A stretch of 64,000 nucleotides of DNA from Nocardioides halotolerans DSM 19273 (GCF_000422805.1 NZ_KE383926.1:164350-228349); one strand, 5' to 3'; shown: positions 1-8,633, counted from the first letter of the stretch. Notes: generated by a model not told the origin, from the letters alone. Made by a program: numbers and translations.

Positions 1-552
1 GCCGCCGGCTCCGGAGGTGGCGTCGATGAGCACCAGCGCCCCGTCGTCGGCCCCCTTCGGTCGCACCACCGGCGCCATCACGGCGGTCGACGTCTCGTTG
101 TGCGCCCAGGCGTAGGCGTCGACGCCCGCCTCGGCGGCGGCCACCGGTCGTGAGCCGGGCTCGCTCGCGATCACCGACGGCTCGTCGAGCCACGGCGCCG
201 CCTTGACCGCGGTCGCGAACTTGCTCGAGAACTCGCCGAAGGTCAGGTGCTGGCTCTTCTGCTCGATCAGGCCGAACGTGGCGACGTCCCAGAACGCCGT
301 CGCGCCGCCATTGCCGAGCACCACCTCGTAGCCCTCCGGCATCGAGAACAGCTCGGCGACCCCCTCGCGCACCCGGCCGACCAGGTCGCGCACCGGCGCC
401 TGGCGGTGCGACGTGCCCATCAGCGAGGAGCCGGTGGCCGCGAGCGCGTCGAGGTGGGCCGGCTGGATCTTGGACGGGCCCGCACCGAACCGACCGTCGG
501 CGGGCAGCAGGTCGGCCGGGATCCGCGGTGCGTTGGTCGAGTCGTCGTTCAC
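1..552 (-). CDS. serC: Phosphoserine aminotransferase, N-terminal part (cut by window start)
   Basis: PLP-dependent transaminase of serine synthesis, converting 3-phosphohydroxypyruvate to O-phosphoserine in the cytoplasm. About 184 residues are visible, reading inward from a GTG at 552. The N-terminal region carries FGAGPSKIQPAHL, the small-domain phosphate and PLP contact region (GTSHRQ), then LGNGGATAFWD, typical of the actinobacterial/mycobacterial SerC branch. The AYAWAHNETSTA segment also fits. The C-terminal half with the PLP lysine lies outside the window. The gene is divergent from the zinc-ribbon protein at 600, with only 47 nt between them. Confidence 0.9.
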   Translation of the reverse strand, partial: MNDDSTNAPRIPADLLPADGRFGAGPSKIQPAHLDALAATGSSLMGTSHRQAPVRDLVGRVREGVAELFSMPEGYEVVLGNGGATAFWDVATFGLIEQKSQHLTFGEFSSKFATAVKAAPWLDEPSVIASEPGSRPVAAAEAGVDAYAWAHNETSTAVMAPVVRPKGADDGALVLIDATSGAGG

Positions 553-599
553 GCCACCTATTCTGGCAGCCGCCCAGCCGCCGACCCGGAGGAGTCCAG

Positions 600-875
600 A
601 TGCCCCGAGGGCGCACCGCGCGCGACCACGAGGGTCTGCAGCGCGTGCTCCTGCTGGGCGGGGTGCTGATCGCGGTGGCCGGCGTCGCCATCGCCGTGTG
701 GGGGCTGGTCGCCGGCGGTTGGGGGCTGGTGGCCGGGCCGGTGCTCGTGGTGTTCGCCGTCGCCTGCCTGGTCGTCGCGCGCGACGACGGCCGCGGCCGG
801 TTCTGCCCGGAGTGCGTGGCCCGCAACCCCGAGGACGCCGAGACCTGCCAGCGCTGCGGACACGCACTTGGCTGA
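600..875 (+). CDS. Small membrane protein with C-terminal zinc ribbon
   Basis: 91-residue protein of unknown function. ATG at 600 is preceded by GGAGGAG at good spacing. After a basic N-terminus (about 1-18) come two closely spaced hydrophobic segments (about 19-38 and 42-60). The tail has two CxxC pairs (CPEC and CQRC) 13 residues apart, a zinc-ribbon arrangement like those of zinc-ribbon membrane proteins. The stop overlaps the TTG start of the following acetyltransferase by 8 nt, so the two are probably co-transcribed. The zinc binding is inferred from cysteine spacing only. Confidence 0.75.
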   Translation: MPRGRTARDHEGLQRVLLLGGVLIAVAGVAIAVWGLVAGGWGLVAGPVLVVFAVACLVVARDDGRGRFCPECVARNPEDAETCQRCGHALG

Positions 876-1389
876 GCCGGCGGCGCTGGAGATCGTCCGG
901 GTCGGCTACGGGCACCCCGACGCGATGCGCCTGATCGAGGAGGTGCAGGCGGAGTACGTCGCCCGCTACGGCGGCCCCGACGTCACCCCGCTCGACCCGC
1001 TGATGTTCGAGCCGCCGTCCGGCAGCTTCTTCGTCGGCTACCTCGACTTCGGGCGAGAGCGGCGACCGGTGGCGTCGGGCGCCTGGCGGGCGCACGACGA
1101 CGTCGAGACGTTCGGCACCCGGCGTACCGCCGAGATCAAGCGGATGTACGTCGCCACCGAGGCCCGCGGCCGCGGGCTCGCACGGACGATGCTCGCGCAC
1201 CTCGAGCGGAGCGCGGCGGCGTCGGGTGCCGAGGCGATGATCCTGGAGACCGGCACCGCGCAGCCGGAGGCGATGGCTCTCTACGAGTCGTCGGGCTACA
1301 CCCGCATCCCGTCGTTCGGCTACTACAAGGACGAGCCGCTGAACCGCTGCTACGCGAAGCCGCTTGAGACCACTAGCGTGTCGCCGTGA
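868..1389 (+). CDS. GNAT-family N-acetyltransferase
   Basis: 173-residue acyl-CoA-dependent acetyltransferase of the GNAT fold; substrate unknown. The acetyl-CoA-binding motif A is clear (IKRMYVATEARGRGLAR, followed by MLAHLE), with the conserved C-terminal strand/helix ALYESSGYTRIPSFGYYK. The start is taken as TTG at 868, because the reading frame begins there and overlaps the stop of the upstream small membrane protein; a start further downstream would cut into the first strand. The short gap to the next gene suggests one transcript. Confidence 0.85.
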   Translation: MAEPAALEIVRVGYGHPDAMRLIEEVQAEYVARYGGPDVTPLDPLMFEPPSGSFFVGYLDFGRERRPVASGAWRAHDDVETFGTRRTAEIKRMYVATEARGRGLARTMLAHLERSAAASGAEAMILETGTAQPEAMALYESSGYTRIPSFGYYKDEPLNRCYAKPLETTSVSP

Positions 1390-1423
1390 GCGAGAACGTG
1401 ACGGGCAACGTGGAGGGACTCTG

Positions 1424-1753
1424 ATGGGGATCTTCGGTGGCTCGGCGCAGGACCAGGTCGACCTCGGGGCGATCAACGACCGGCTCGCCCGGCTCGAGTC
1501 GGCGGTCGCGTCGCTGCAGGGGCAGCTGGCCGCGCTGACGACCGGTGCGGTGGCCGCCGGGCCGCCCAACGCGCTGGCGGGCACCGACCCCGGCCAGATC
1601 CCCTACGGCAGCAACGTCGCCGGCGGCGCGTGGCTCGACGAGGTCCGGCAGCTGAAGGACGACGGCAAGCTGATCAACGCGATCAAGCTCTACCGCGAGA
1701 AGACGGGCCTCGGGCTCAAGGAGGCCAAGGACGCCGTCGAGGGCCTGATCTGA
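1424..1753 (+). CDS. Ribosomal L7/L12 C-terminal-domain-like protein
   Basis: 109-residue protein, ATG at 1424 behind GGAGGGACT. The N-terminal third (about residues 10-40) is predicted coiled coil (INDRLARLESAVASLQGQL). A flexible Gly/Pro/Ala linker follows. The last ~40 residues (LDEVRQLKDDGKLINAIK, then LYREKTGLGLKEAKDAVEGL) match the pattern of the L7/L12 C-terminal domain, the part that contacts translation factors. It is not the ribosomal stalk protein itself: the L7/L12 dimerisation domain is absent. Such stand-alone copies are known in actinobacteria; function unknown. Confidence 0.8.
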   Translation: MGIFGGSAQDQVDLGAINDRLARLESAVASLQGQLAALTTGAVAAGPPNALAGTDPGQIPYGSNVAGGAWLDEVRQLKDDGKLINAIKLYREKTGLGLKEAKDAVEGLI

Positions 1754-1766
1754 GCGGGGCCTGACC

Positions 1767-2345
1767 GTGCTGCTCCCGATGAGGGTGGCCCAGGGGGTCG
1801 CCGACGGGTCGGTGACGCTGGCGTTCCGGCGCTGGCGCAAGCAGGACGTCGTGCCGGGGCAGGTGTTCACGACCTCCGCCGGACTGGTGCGCGTCGAGGC
1901 CGTCACCGTGGTGGAGGCCGACGCCATCACCGACGACGAGGCGCAGCGCGCGGGCTGGCCCGACGCCGAGCGGCTGCGGCGCCGGCTTGCGCCCGAGGGC
2001 GAGACCTACCGCGTCGAGCTGGCGTACGCCGGACCCGACCCGCGGGTGGCGCTGCGCGCGTCCGCCGACCTCACCGACGACGACGTCGCCGACCTCGACC
2101 GGCGGCTGGAGCGGCTCGACCGGGCCGCCGCGCACGGGCCGTGGACGATGCACTACCTCGCGCTGATCCGGGAGCACCCCCAGCGCCGCGCGCCCGACCT
2201 GGCCGAGCTGGTCGGGCGCGAGACGGCGCCGTTCAAGATCGACGTCCGCAAGCTGAAGAACCTCGGCCTGACGATCTCCTACGCCGTCGGCTACGAGGTC
2301 TCGCCGCGCGGGCTGGCCTACCTGAGCCGGACCACCCGGTCCTGA
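1767..2345 (+). CDS. ASCH-domain-like protein
   Basis: 192-residue protein. The N-terminal ~65 residues (RVAQGVADGSVTLAFRRWRK, the QVFTTSAGLVRVEAVTVV segment, ADAITDDEAQRAGW) follow the layout of actinobacterial ASCH-domain proteins, a PUA-like fold expected to bind RNA or nucleotides. The C-terminal part (about 110-190) looks like a winged-helix region ending GYEVSPRGLAYL. The start is GTG 1767; ATG at 1779 in the same frame is an alternative and gives the more usual N-terminus. It is 13 nt after the L7/L12-like gene, so an operon is likely. Biological role unknown. Confidence 0.7.
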   Translation: MLLPMRVAQGVADGSVTLAFRRWRKQDVVPGQVFTTSAGLVRVEAVTVVEADAITDDEAQRAGWPDAERLRRRLAPEGETYRVELAYAGPDPRVALRASADLTDDDVADLDRRLERLDRAAAHGPWTMHYLALIREHPQRRAPDLAELVGRETAPFKIDVRKLKNLGLTISYAVGYEVSPRGLAYLSRTTRS

Positions 2346-2409
2346 CCGCACGGTTGTAATTCACCCCGTTCCGCTCCGGGGCGCGCCGGTGCCGACCTAC
2401 GGTGCGGCC

Positions 2410-3006
2410 ATGCGCGCGCTCCTCGTCGCGGCCGCACTGTCGCTGTGCGCTGCCGCTCTCTCCCTCGGCGGTCCGGCCGCGGCCGACGCTCCCCGGGCCA
2501 TCGACGGTGGCGGCCTGCCCGTGGAGGACTACGCGGGCTACGCGCCGCAGACCACGTGCACCAAGAAGCCGCGCCCCGGCACCGTCGCGCTCGGCAGCTG
2601 GCTGGTCGCGACGTACGGCGGCGGAGGCGGGGCGGTCAACCGGCCCTGCACCGGCTCCGGCGCCTCCGAGCACAAGGACGGGCGCGCGATCGACTGGACC
2701 CTCGACGCCACCGACCGCGCCGACCGTCTGGTCGCGAAGGCGTTCCTGGCCGCGGCGTTCGCCCCCGACGCCGCCGGCAACCCCGCTGCGTTGGCCCGCC
2801 GGATGGGGATCATGTACGTCATCTGGAACGACCACTTCTACCCGGCCTACCACCAGTTCCAGCCGGAGAGCTACCTGTCGTCGTCCTGCCGCTCCAAGCG
2901 GACGTGCTCGAAGACGCTGCGGCACCGCGACCACGTGCACATCTCGCTGTCGAAGGCCGGCGCGAAGGGGCGGACCAGCTTCTACGTAGACCTGGTGCCG
3001 GAGTAG
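2410..3006 (+). CDS. Secreted LAS/M15-like peptidase-fold protein
   Basis: 198 residues from ATG 2410 (a GTG at 2389 in frame is less likely because the signal peptide begins at 2410). The signal peptide is MRALLVAAALSLC... with an Ala-rich cleavage region near residue 25. The mature part has SEHKDGRAIDW and, near the C-terminus, HRDHVHIS. Together these give the His/Asp/His zinc set of LAS (lysostaphin/D-Ala-D-Ala peptidase) folds. Actinobacterial relatives are exported proteins of unclear substrate, so murein hydrolysis is an inference. No obvious operon partner apart from the secreted protein downstream. Confidence 0.75.
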   Translation: MRALLVAAALSLCAAALSLGGPAAADAPRAIDGGGLPVEDYAGYAPQTTCTKKPRPGTVALGSWLVATYGGGGGAVNRPCTGSGASEHKDGRAIDWTLDATDRADRLVAKAFLAAAFAPDAAGNPAALARRMGIMYVIWNDHFYPAYHQFQPESYLSSSCRSKRTCSKTLRHRDHVHISLSKAGAKGRTSFYVDLVPE

Positions 3007-3077
3007 CGCACCTGCACCGGGATGACCCAAGATCGCCTTCCACGCTGCGAACGCCAGACTGGGAAGGAACCCATCGG

Positions 3078-3479
3078 ATGTCCCGATCACGAGTTGCGCT
3101 GTCCGTCCTCGCCGTCGCGGTCGCTGTGCCGGTGACCCTCGTCCTGCCATCCGGTCCGGCCGTCGCCGGGCTGCCGGCGAGGTGGACGACGTACAAGGAC
3201 TCGCATCTCGACGTCGCGGACGATGCGGGCACGATGACGATCAAGGTCGGCCGCGACCCTCACAAGATCGCCAGGATCGTCATCGTCGCTGACTGCGACG
3301 GGACGAAGGAGAGGTTCACCCGCCGCAACGTGCCGATCAGGGACGACGGCAGGTTCAGTGTCTCCGGCGGCAGGTACGTCAGCATCGAGGGCAAGTTCTG
3401 GACCGCGCACCGTGCCACCGGCAGCCTCACCACCCACCAGTGCGGGTTCTTCGGCGGGGACTTCTCCGCCACGGACTAG
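3078..3479 (+). CDS. Secreted protein of unknown function
   Basis: 133 residues; ATG 3078 preceded by GGGAAGGAAC. It has a clear Sec signal peptide (Arg-rich start, hydrophobic stretch about residues 7-28, AVAG near the cleavage site). The mature domain of ~100 residues is rich in beta-strand-forming segments and holds two cysteines (ADCDG and HQCGFF) that could form one disulfide. I do not recognise the family. It follows the M15-like protein in the same direction after 71 nt and may share its export setting. Confidence 0.7.
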   Translation: MSRSRVALSVLAVAVAVPVTLVLPSGPAVAGLPARWTTYKDSHLDVADDAGTMTIKVGRDPHKIARIVIVADCDGTKERFTRRNVPIRDDGRFSVSGGRYVSIEGKFWTAHRATGSLTTHQCGFFGGDFSATD

Positions 3480-3524
3480 CACTCGGCCACCTCGACAAGG
3501 CATGTGAGGACGCCAGGCTCCCGG

Positions 3525-3643
3525 TGGTTGAGGTGCGAGGAGCGCTAGCGACGAGCCTCGAAACCGCCGCAGCGTAGGCACCGGCGTAAGTCCCAGCAAG
3601 AGCCTTGCGAGGTTTCGAGGCTCTGACGCTCGTACCTCGACCA
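3525..3643. repeat. Imperfect inverted pair of a REP-like palindromic repeat
   Basis: The left arm (3525-3565) begins TGGTTGAGGTGCGAGG and ends GCCTCGAAACC. The right arm (3611-3643) begins GGTTTCGAGGCTC and ends CTCGACCA, its reverse complement with gaps. The same ends occur at 22297-22332. About 45 nt of spacer separates the arms. It lies between two convergent genes, so the transcript could fold into a long hairpin and serve as a bidirectional terminator. The rest of 3480-3703 holds no gene that I can support. Confidence 0.7.
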
Positions 3644-3703
3644 GCGTCACAGCGGCATGACCGCTACGCGGCTGCTGGTCGGGCTCCGCCCGGACGGCTC
3701 GCG

Positions 3704-4027
3704 TCAGGACCCGTGGAGGATCGCGAAGTACCAGATGAAGACCGCGCCAGCGGTCAACGGCGCAAGGACCGCGCCAACAAGAACGCCCGCGCCCCAACGA
3801 CGTCTTCGTGGGTTGAGGAGTGCGATCGTGCCGACCAACCCGGTCAGAACAGCGCTGCCGGCCACCAGCCCGACGGACCACTCTTCGCCGCCGCGAGCGT
3901 TCCAATGATCGGCGATCGGAATGGTGCAGGCCGCGACGGCGAGGTTGACTGCGAACGCCAAGATGAAGCCCCAACCGAAGGAGGCTGGCTCCGGCTCCGG
4001 CTCCGCGAGCTCCCCACGTGACGCCAC
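3704..4027 (-). CDS. Small integral membrane protein
   Basis: 107 residues, GTG start at 4027. Hydrophobic segments at about residues 18-38, 50-70 and 78-101 predict three membrane spans; the short N-terminus is acidic (GELAEPEPEPA). There is an RRRR cluster between spans two and three, suggesting a cytoplasmic loop. No recognised family or catalytic motif. It is divergent from the DUF222 gene, with 177 nt between them, and convergent with the secreted protein at 3078. Confidence 0.6.
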   Translation of the reverse strand: MASRGELAEPEPEPASFGWGFILAFAVNLAVAACTIPIADHWNARGGEEWSVGLVAGSAVLTGLVGTIALLNPRRRRWGAGVLVGAVLAPLTAGAVFIWYFAILHGS

Positions 4028-4204
4028 GACCCGAAAGGTATGCCAGGACCAGGGCTTCTGCCCGACCCATCGTCAGGTGAGTGCTTGCTCGGCGACCTGG
4101 GAGGTGGAACTCGCCCACCAGGACCAGAACCCGGACGTTCGTACGCTGTGGACAGCGTCCTCCGATCCAGTAGCAGTGTCGGTGGCGAGTGGTTGGGTTG
4201 AGTC

Positions 4205-5581
4205 ATGCCCGAGCCGATCAGCTTCGTCGCCGTCGAGGACCTCGACGCCGCCGAGACGCTGACCGCGGTCGAGGCGGGCGTGCGCGATCGGCGGGCTGCC
4301 GAGGTGCGTGAGCTCGACCTGGCGCTGCACTGGGCCGACCTGCACGCCGACGACCCTCGTGCTGATGGCGTGCCGCGGCCTCCGGGTGCGGCGCGGCTTG
4401 TGCGGGTCGGTGGCGCCGGGACGCCGATGGTGCAGGACCTGGCGTTGTGCGAGCTCGCGGTCGCGCGGGGTCAGCACACGCTGGCGGTGCGGTCGCTCGT
4501 CGCCGACGGGCTCGACCTGCGGCACCGGCTGCCCGAGCTCCACGCTGCGGTGCGAGAGGGCCGGGTCGACCTGTGGGCTGCTCGCAAGGTCGCCTCGATG
4601 ACGCGCAAGCTCGACGCCGAGGCGGCCGAGCTGGTCGACCACGCGGTGGCGGAGGCGGTCGAGGAGGGGCCGGGTCGGCTGCTCACGATCGCCGAAGCCA
4701 AGGTGCTTGAGGCCGACACCGAGGCGGCTCGTACTGAGCGAGAGGCCGGGCGCCGCAAGAGGTACGTCGCCATCACCCCGACCGATGACGACGGACTCCG
4801 CACGGTGATCGCCCCAGTTGTTCCGGCCGACGCGGTCTGGCTCGACGCGACCCTGGAGCGGGTGGTCGACGCCCTCGACGCCCGCCGTGACCTGGTGCCC
4901 GACCTGCCGGAGGACTGCACGCGCGACGAGCTCCGCTCGGTCGCGCTGGGGTGGCTTGCCCATCCCGAGGACGTGCTGGCCCTTCTCGCAGGGGAGGCGG
5001 AGCCGCGCGGCAACGGCGCGAAAGCCCGGCACGCCGTCGTGCACGTCCACCTCCACCAGACCGTCCTGGAGGGGGCCGAGGGCGTGGCACGGGTCGAGGA
5101 GGCCGGTCCGCTGCTTCTGGAGGAGCTCCAGGGGCTCCTGGGCCACGCGCGGGTCACGCTCGCGCCGGTCATCGACCTCGCCGAGACACACAGCGTCAAC
5201 GCCTACGAGCACCCCGAGGAGGTCAAGGTCCGCACCCACCTGCGCTGCGTGGGCGACGTGTTCCCCCACGCGACCACGATCAGCCGCGGCACCGACATGG
5301 ACCATCCGGATCCCTACCAGCCCACCGGCCCACCCGGCCAGACCGGCGACCACAACGCCGCCCCGCTGGGGCGACGACATCACCGGGCCAAGACCCACCA
5401 GGCCTACCGCGCCCAGCAGCTCGGCCTCGGCCGCTACCTCTGGCACACCCCGCACGGACTGCGGCGTCTCGTCGACGCCACCGGCACCCACGAGGTGGAC
5501 GCGGCCTGCGCTCTCGAGCTCGAGCACCCAGGTGCGCTCCACGCCGCCCTCGACCGGGTCCGCGACGGGACGGCGCCGTAG
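4205..5581 (+). CDS. DUF222-domain protein with C-terminal HNH-type motif
   Basis: 458 residues, ATG 4205. The long helical N-terminal region (about 10-270) is the DUF222 type found in many copies in Nocardioides, Mycobacterium and relatives. The C-terminal region carries DMDHPDPY ... GDHNAAPLGRRHHRAKTH. This resembles the HNH nuclease core, but the canonical cysteine pair is missing (MDHPDPY stands where CxxPxC-like residues often occur). DUF222/HNH genes are considered mobile or intron-homing-like; activity of this copy is uncertain. It ends 2 nt before the convergent citA stop. Confidence 0.8.
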   Translation: MPEPISFVAVEDLDAAETLTAVEAGVRDRRAAEVRELDLALHWADLHADDPRADGVPRPPGAARLVRVGGAGTPMVQDLALCELAVARGQHTLAVRSLVADGLDLRHRLPELHAAVREGRVDLWAARKVASMTRKLDAEAAELVDHAVAEAVEEGPGRLLTIAEAKVLEADTEAARTEREAGRRKRYVAITPTDDDGLRTVIAPVVPADAVWLDATLERVVDALDARRDLVPDLPEDCTRDELRSVALGWLAHPEDVLALLAGEAEPRGNGAKARHAVVHVHLHQTVLEGAEGVARVEEAGPLLLEELQGLLGHARVTLAPVIDLAETHSVNAYEHPEEVKVRTHLRCVGDVFPHATTISRGTDMDHPDPYQPTGPPGQTGDHNAAPLGRRHHRAKTHQAYRAQQLGLGRYLWHTPHGLRRLVDATGTHEVDAACALELEHPGALHAALDRVRDGTAP

Positions 5582-5583
5582 CT

Positions 5584-6705
5584 CTAGTCAGCCCACTCCG
5601 CCTGCCAGCCCTCCACGTCCGTGGCGGGACGGGCGGACGGGCCGGCGTAGATGGCCGAGGGCCGGATCAGCCGGCCGGTCTTCTTCTGCTCCAGGATGTG
5701 CGCCGACCAGCCGCCGGTGCGGGCGCAGGTGAACATCGAGGTGAACATGTTGGCCGGCACCTCGGCGAAGTCGAGGACGATCGCCGCCCAGAACTCCACG
5801 TTGGTCTCCAGCACCCGGTCGGGGCGCCGCGCGCGCAGCTCGGCCAGGGCGGCCTTCTCCAGCGCCTCGGCGACCTCGTAGCGCGGGGCGTCGAGCTCCT
5901 GCGCCGTGCGCCGCAACACGCGAGCCCGCGGGTCCTCCGCGCGGTAGACGCGGTGGCCGAAGCCCATCAGCCGCTCGCCCTTGTCGAGCAGTCCCTTGAC
6001 GTAGGCGTCCGCGTCGCCGGACTTCTCGACCTCCTCGATCATGGTCAGCACCCGCGCCGGCGCACCGCCGTGCAGCGGCCCGCTCATCGCGCCGATCGCC
6101 CCGGAGAACGCGGCCGCGACGTCGGCGCCGGTCGAGGTGATCACCCGGGCCGTGAACGTCGAGGCGTTCATGCCGTGCTCGGCGGCCGAGGACCAGTAGG
6201 CGTCGATCGCCTTGACGTGCTTGGGGTCCGGCTCGCCCTTCCAGCGGATCAGGAAGCGCTCGGCGAGCGTGGCGCCCTTGTCGACCTCGCTCTGCGGCAC
6301 GACGGGCTTGCCGAGGCCCCGGGCCGACTGCGCGGCGTACGACAGCACCATCACGGCCACCCGCGAGAGGTCGAGGCGCGCCTGCTCGTCGCTGATGTCG
6401 TAGGTCTGACCCATCCCGAGCATCGGCGCCAGCATCGCGACCGACGCCTGGACGTCGGCGCGGACGTCGCCGGTGTGGATCGCGATGTTGTACGGCTCGG
6501 CCGGCGGCAGCCCGGGGGCGTAGGACCCGTCGACGAGCAGTCCCCACACGTTCTCGAACGGCACCCGGCCGACGATGTCCTCGATGTCGACGCCGCGGTA
6601 GCGCAGCGCCGAGCCTTCCTTGTCGGGCTCAGCGATCTCGGTCCGGAAGGCGATGACGCCCTCGAGACCCTCGTGCACCTCCACCGCGGATACGTCGTCA
6701 GCCAT
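5584..6705 (-). CDS. citA: Citrate synthase 2
   Basis: 373 residues from ATG 6705, the length expected for the short actinobacterial citrate synthase CitA; in-frame starts further upstream are rejected because they precede the conserved N-terminus (VHEGLEGVIAFRTEIAEPDK). It condenses oxaloacetate and acetyl-CoA. Catalytic residues are visible: His in AEHGMNAS, His in GFGHRVY and Asp in VLDFAEV, plus GPLHGGAP. Divergent from pdxH across 58 nt, which must contain both promoters. The citA/pdxH neighbourhood is also found in streptomycetes (from memory). Confidence 0.92.
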   Translation of the reverse strand: MADDVSAVEVHEGLEGVIAFRTEIAEPDKEGSALRYRGVDIEDIVGRVPFENVWGLLVDGSYAPGLPPAEPYNIAIHTGDVRADVQASVAMLAPMLGMGQTYDISDEQARLDLSRVAVMVLSYAAQSARGLGKPVVPQSEVDKGATLAERFLIRWKGEPDPKHVKAIDAYWSSAAEHGMNASTFTARVITSTGADVAAAFSGAIGAMSGPLHGGAPARVLTMIEEVEKSGDADAYVKGLLDKGERLMGFGHRVYRAEDPRARVLRRTAQELDAPRYEVAEALEKAALAELRARRPDRVLETNVEFWAAIVLDFAEVPANMFTSMFTCARTGGWSAHILEQKKTGRLIRPSAIYAGPSARPATDVEGWQAEWAD

Positions 6706-6763
6706 GTCGCGCATTCTGCCGTACCTGCTGCCGGACCCGAGGAGGCCCGTATGTTGAGCATCC

Positions 6764-7450
6764 ATGGATCCCCACGACGCCCATGAAGACGCCGGCGCGC
6801 TCGGCTCGGTGGCGGCGGCCCGCGCGGAGTACACCACGGGCGGCCTGGTCGAGGCCGACCTGCTGCCCGACCCGATCGCGATGTTCCGGCGGTGGTACGA
6901 CGACGCGCACGCGGCCGGCCTCCACGAGCCCAACGCGATGGTGGTCGCGACCGTCTCGGCCGACTTCGCGCCGTCGGCACGGCTGGTGCTGCTCAAGGGC
7001 GTCTCCGACGAGGGGTTCGTGTTCTACACCAACACCGGCTCGCGCAAGGGCACCGAGCTGGCCGGCAACCCCCGCATCGCGCTCCTCTTCCCGTGGCACC
7101 CGCTGGAGCGCCAGGTGCGCGTCGACGGCACCGCCCGGCTGCTGCCGCGAGCCGAGGTCGACGCCTACTTCGCGGTCCGCCCGCGCGGCTCCCAGCTCGG
7201 CGCATGGGCCTCGCACCAGTCGCGGGTGGTCTCCGGTCGCGACGAGCTCGCCGCGGCGTACGCCGACGCCGAGGCGCGCTACGCCGACGTCGACGTGCCG
7301 ACGCCCGAGGAGTGGGGCGGCTACCTCGTGCACCCGGAGGCGGTGGAGTTCTGGCAGGGCCGGCCCGGCCGGATGCACGACCGGCTCGTCTACCGCCGCA
7401 CGGCCGGCGATGGGGAGGACGGCTGGCAGACCGAGCGGCTGGCCCCGTAG
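6764..7450 (+). CDS. pdxH: Pyridoxamine 5'-phosphate oxidase
   Basis: 228 residues, ATG 6764. FMN-dependent oxidation of pyridoxamine/pyridoxine 5'-phosphate to PLP. Family signatures in order: DPIAMFRRWYDDA (N-terminal helix), PSARLVLLKGVSDEGFVFYTN (FMN contacts; R and K), GSRKGTELAGNP, then RQVRVDGTARLLP, SQLGAWASHQS, and the C-terminal EFWQGRPGRMHDRLVY with the substrate-binding arginine/histidine region. Length and motif order are normal for PdxH. PLP produced here would serve SerC, encoded nearby. Confidence 0.93.
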   Translation: MDPHDAHEDAGALGSVAAARAEYTTGGLVEADLLPDPIAMFRRWYDDAHAAGLHEPNAMVVATVSADFAPSARLVLLKGVSDEGFVFYTNTGSRKGTELAGNPRIALLFPWHPLERQVRVDGTARLLPRAEVDAYFAVRPRGSQLGAWASHQSRVVSGRDELAAAYADAEARYADVDVPTPEEWGGYLVHPEAVEFWQGRPGRMHDRLVYRRTAGDGEDGWQTERLAP

Positions 7451-7468
7451 GGCTCTCCCACCCGGCAT

Positions 7469-8350
7469 ATGACCCACAAGGACCATGGGCCTCGCGCCGA
7501 AGCCGACATAGCCTCGACGTTCGTGACCAAGCACCTCTTCCGTGGGAACCCGCGCCTCCTCATCGGCGCGCTCCCGTGGGCCGTCGGCGTCGTCCTCCTC
7601 AAGTGGATCGCGGACGCCACGGACCTCCAGCCGCTCAACCTGAGCCCGCTGCTCGCCGGCGCGATCGCCGCCGAGGTCTTCATCCTCGGCTTCCTGCTCT
7701 CCGGCACCGCCGGTGACTTCAAGGAGGCCGAGCGGCTGCCCGGCGAGGTCGCGGCGAGCCTGGAGACCATGGCCGACGAGTGCCTGATCACCTACGAGGA
7801 CCTCAGGCTCCCCGAGGCACGCACCGCCCTCCAGCAGCTCATCGAGATCAGCACCTCCATCCGGATGTGGCTGATGCAGGACCGCGGCTTCGACGACGTG
7901 CTGTCCGACATCCGCGCGCTCAACGGGCCGTTCCGCGTGATGGCGCCGGCGATCCAGGCCGGCTTCACCACGCGGCTGAAGTCGGAGCAGGCGTCGGTGC
8001 GCAAGATCGTGCTCCGCATGGACACCATGCGCCGCACGTCGTACGTCGCCGCGGGCTACCTCATCGCCGAGGTCACCGCCGTGCTGCTGGCCGCGATCAT
8101 GGTCCTCACCGACCTCGAGGACCTCGCGCCGACGCTGTGCCTGGTCGGGCTCATCACCTACCTGCTGTTCTACCTGGTGGGGCTGATCCGCGACCTCGAC
8201 AACCCGTTCGAGTACCCCGACGGCAAGCCCGGCGCCGCCGACGTGAACCTCGACGTGCTCGAGCGCAACGAGGACCGGCTCCGCGCGCTGCTCGGCGCCC
8301 TCGAGCCCGAGTCGGCCAACCCGGCGGCGCCCATGGAGCCGTCGGTCTGA
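7469..8350 (+). CDS. Four-span membrane protein, DUF4239/bestrophin-like layout
   Basis: 293 residues. Two N-terminal hydrophobic segments (about 31-50 and 63-82) and two C-terminal ones (about 195-217 and 223-245) flank a soluble, helical middle part of ~110 residues. The last span is followed by IRDLDNPFEYPDG, reminiscent of the (R)D(I/L)(E/D)NPF motif at the end of the channel-forming region in bestrophin-like/DUF4239 proteins. Chloride channel function is not established by this. Starts 18 nt after pdxH and probably shares its transcript. Confidence 0.65.
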   Translation: MTHKDHGPRAEADIASTFVTKHLFRGNPRLLIGALPWAVGVVLLKWIADATDLQPLNLSPLLAGAIAAEVFILGFLLSGTAGDFKEAERLPGEVAASLETMADECLITYEDLRLPEARTALQQLIEISTSIRMWLMQDRGFDDVLSDIRALNGPFRVMAPAIQAGFTTRLKSEQASVRKIVLRMDTMRRTSYVAAGYLIAEVTAVLLAAIMVLTDLEDLAPTLCLVGLITYLLFYLVGLIRDLDNPFEYPDGKPGAADVNLDVLERNEDRLRALLGALEPESANPAAPMEPSV

Positions 8351-8610
8351 ACGCCGCCCCCGGGCTCGCCTGCCAGGACGGCGACTCGGTCACCCTCACC
8401 CACGCCGGCCTGAGCTACGTCGGACCGCTGCGCGAGGACGGCAGCTTCGCCACGGCGGCGGTCACGGTGCAGGTGGGTGGTGACACGCACTCGCTCGCGG
8501 TGGCGGGCACCTTCGGCGACGACGGCTTCGAGGCCACGGTGAGCGCCGCGGTGACAGGTGGGCAGACGTGCGGCTACACGGTGGAGTGGGCGGGACGAGG
8601 ACGTAATCGA
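8351..8610 (+). pseudogene. Possible 5'-truncated coding remnant
   Basis: Immediately after the stop of the membrane protein, an open frame without a plausible start reads as a secreted-type domain: LACQDGDSVTLTHAGLSYVG, then a beta-rich stretch, FGDDGFEATVSAAV and CGYTVEWAGR, with two cysteines framing the domain. Codon use is fully GC3-biased, as in real genes. No ATG/GTG/TTG with a ribosome site opens this frame, so I treat it as a remnant of a gene whose 5' end was lost. It could also be chance coding character. Confidence 0.3.
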
Positions 8611-8613
8611 GTT

Positions 8614-8633
8614 GTGAGTGAGTGCTCACTCAC
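8614..8633. promoter_or_regulatory. Palindromic operator upstream of tetR-ABC operon
   Basis: GTGAGTGAG-TG-CTCACTCAC: two perfect 9-bp arms with a 2-nt centre, 16 nt before the GTG start of the TetR gene. The size and position are those of a TetR-family operator; autoregulation of the operon by the protein encoded at 8649 is inferred. Confidence 0.75.

Noticed and set aside
1424..1753. Ribosomal protein L7/L12 (rplL)
   Set aside because: Only the C-terminal domain pattern is present, with a different N-terminal coiled coil; the context is not the rplJ-rplL operon.
4127..4140. GAAC-N6-GTTC upstream of the DUF222 gene as a LexA box
   Set aside because: The actinobacterial LexA box needs a four-nt centre between GAAC and GTTC; here it is six.
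5584..6996. Upstream start of citrate synthase giving 470 residues
   Set aside because: The extra N-terminus is antisense to pdxH and has no family similarity; ATG 6705 gives the normal 373 residues.
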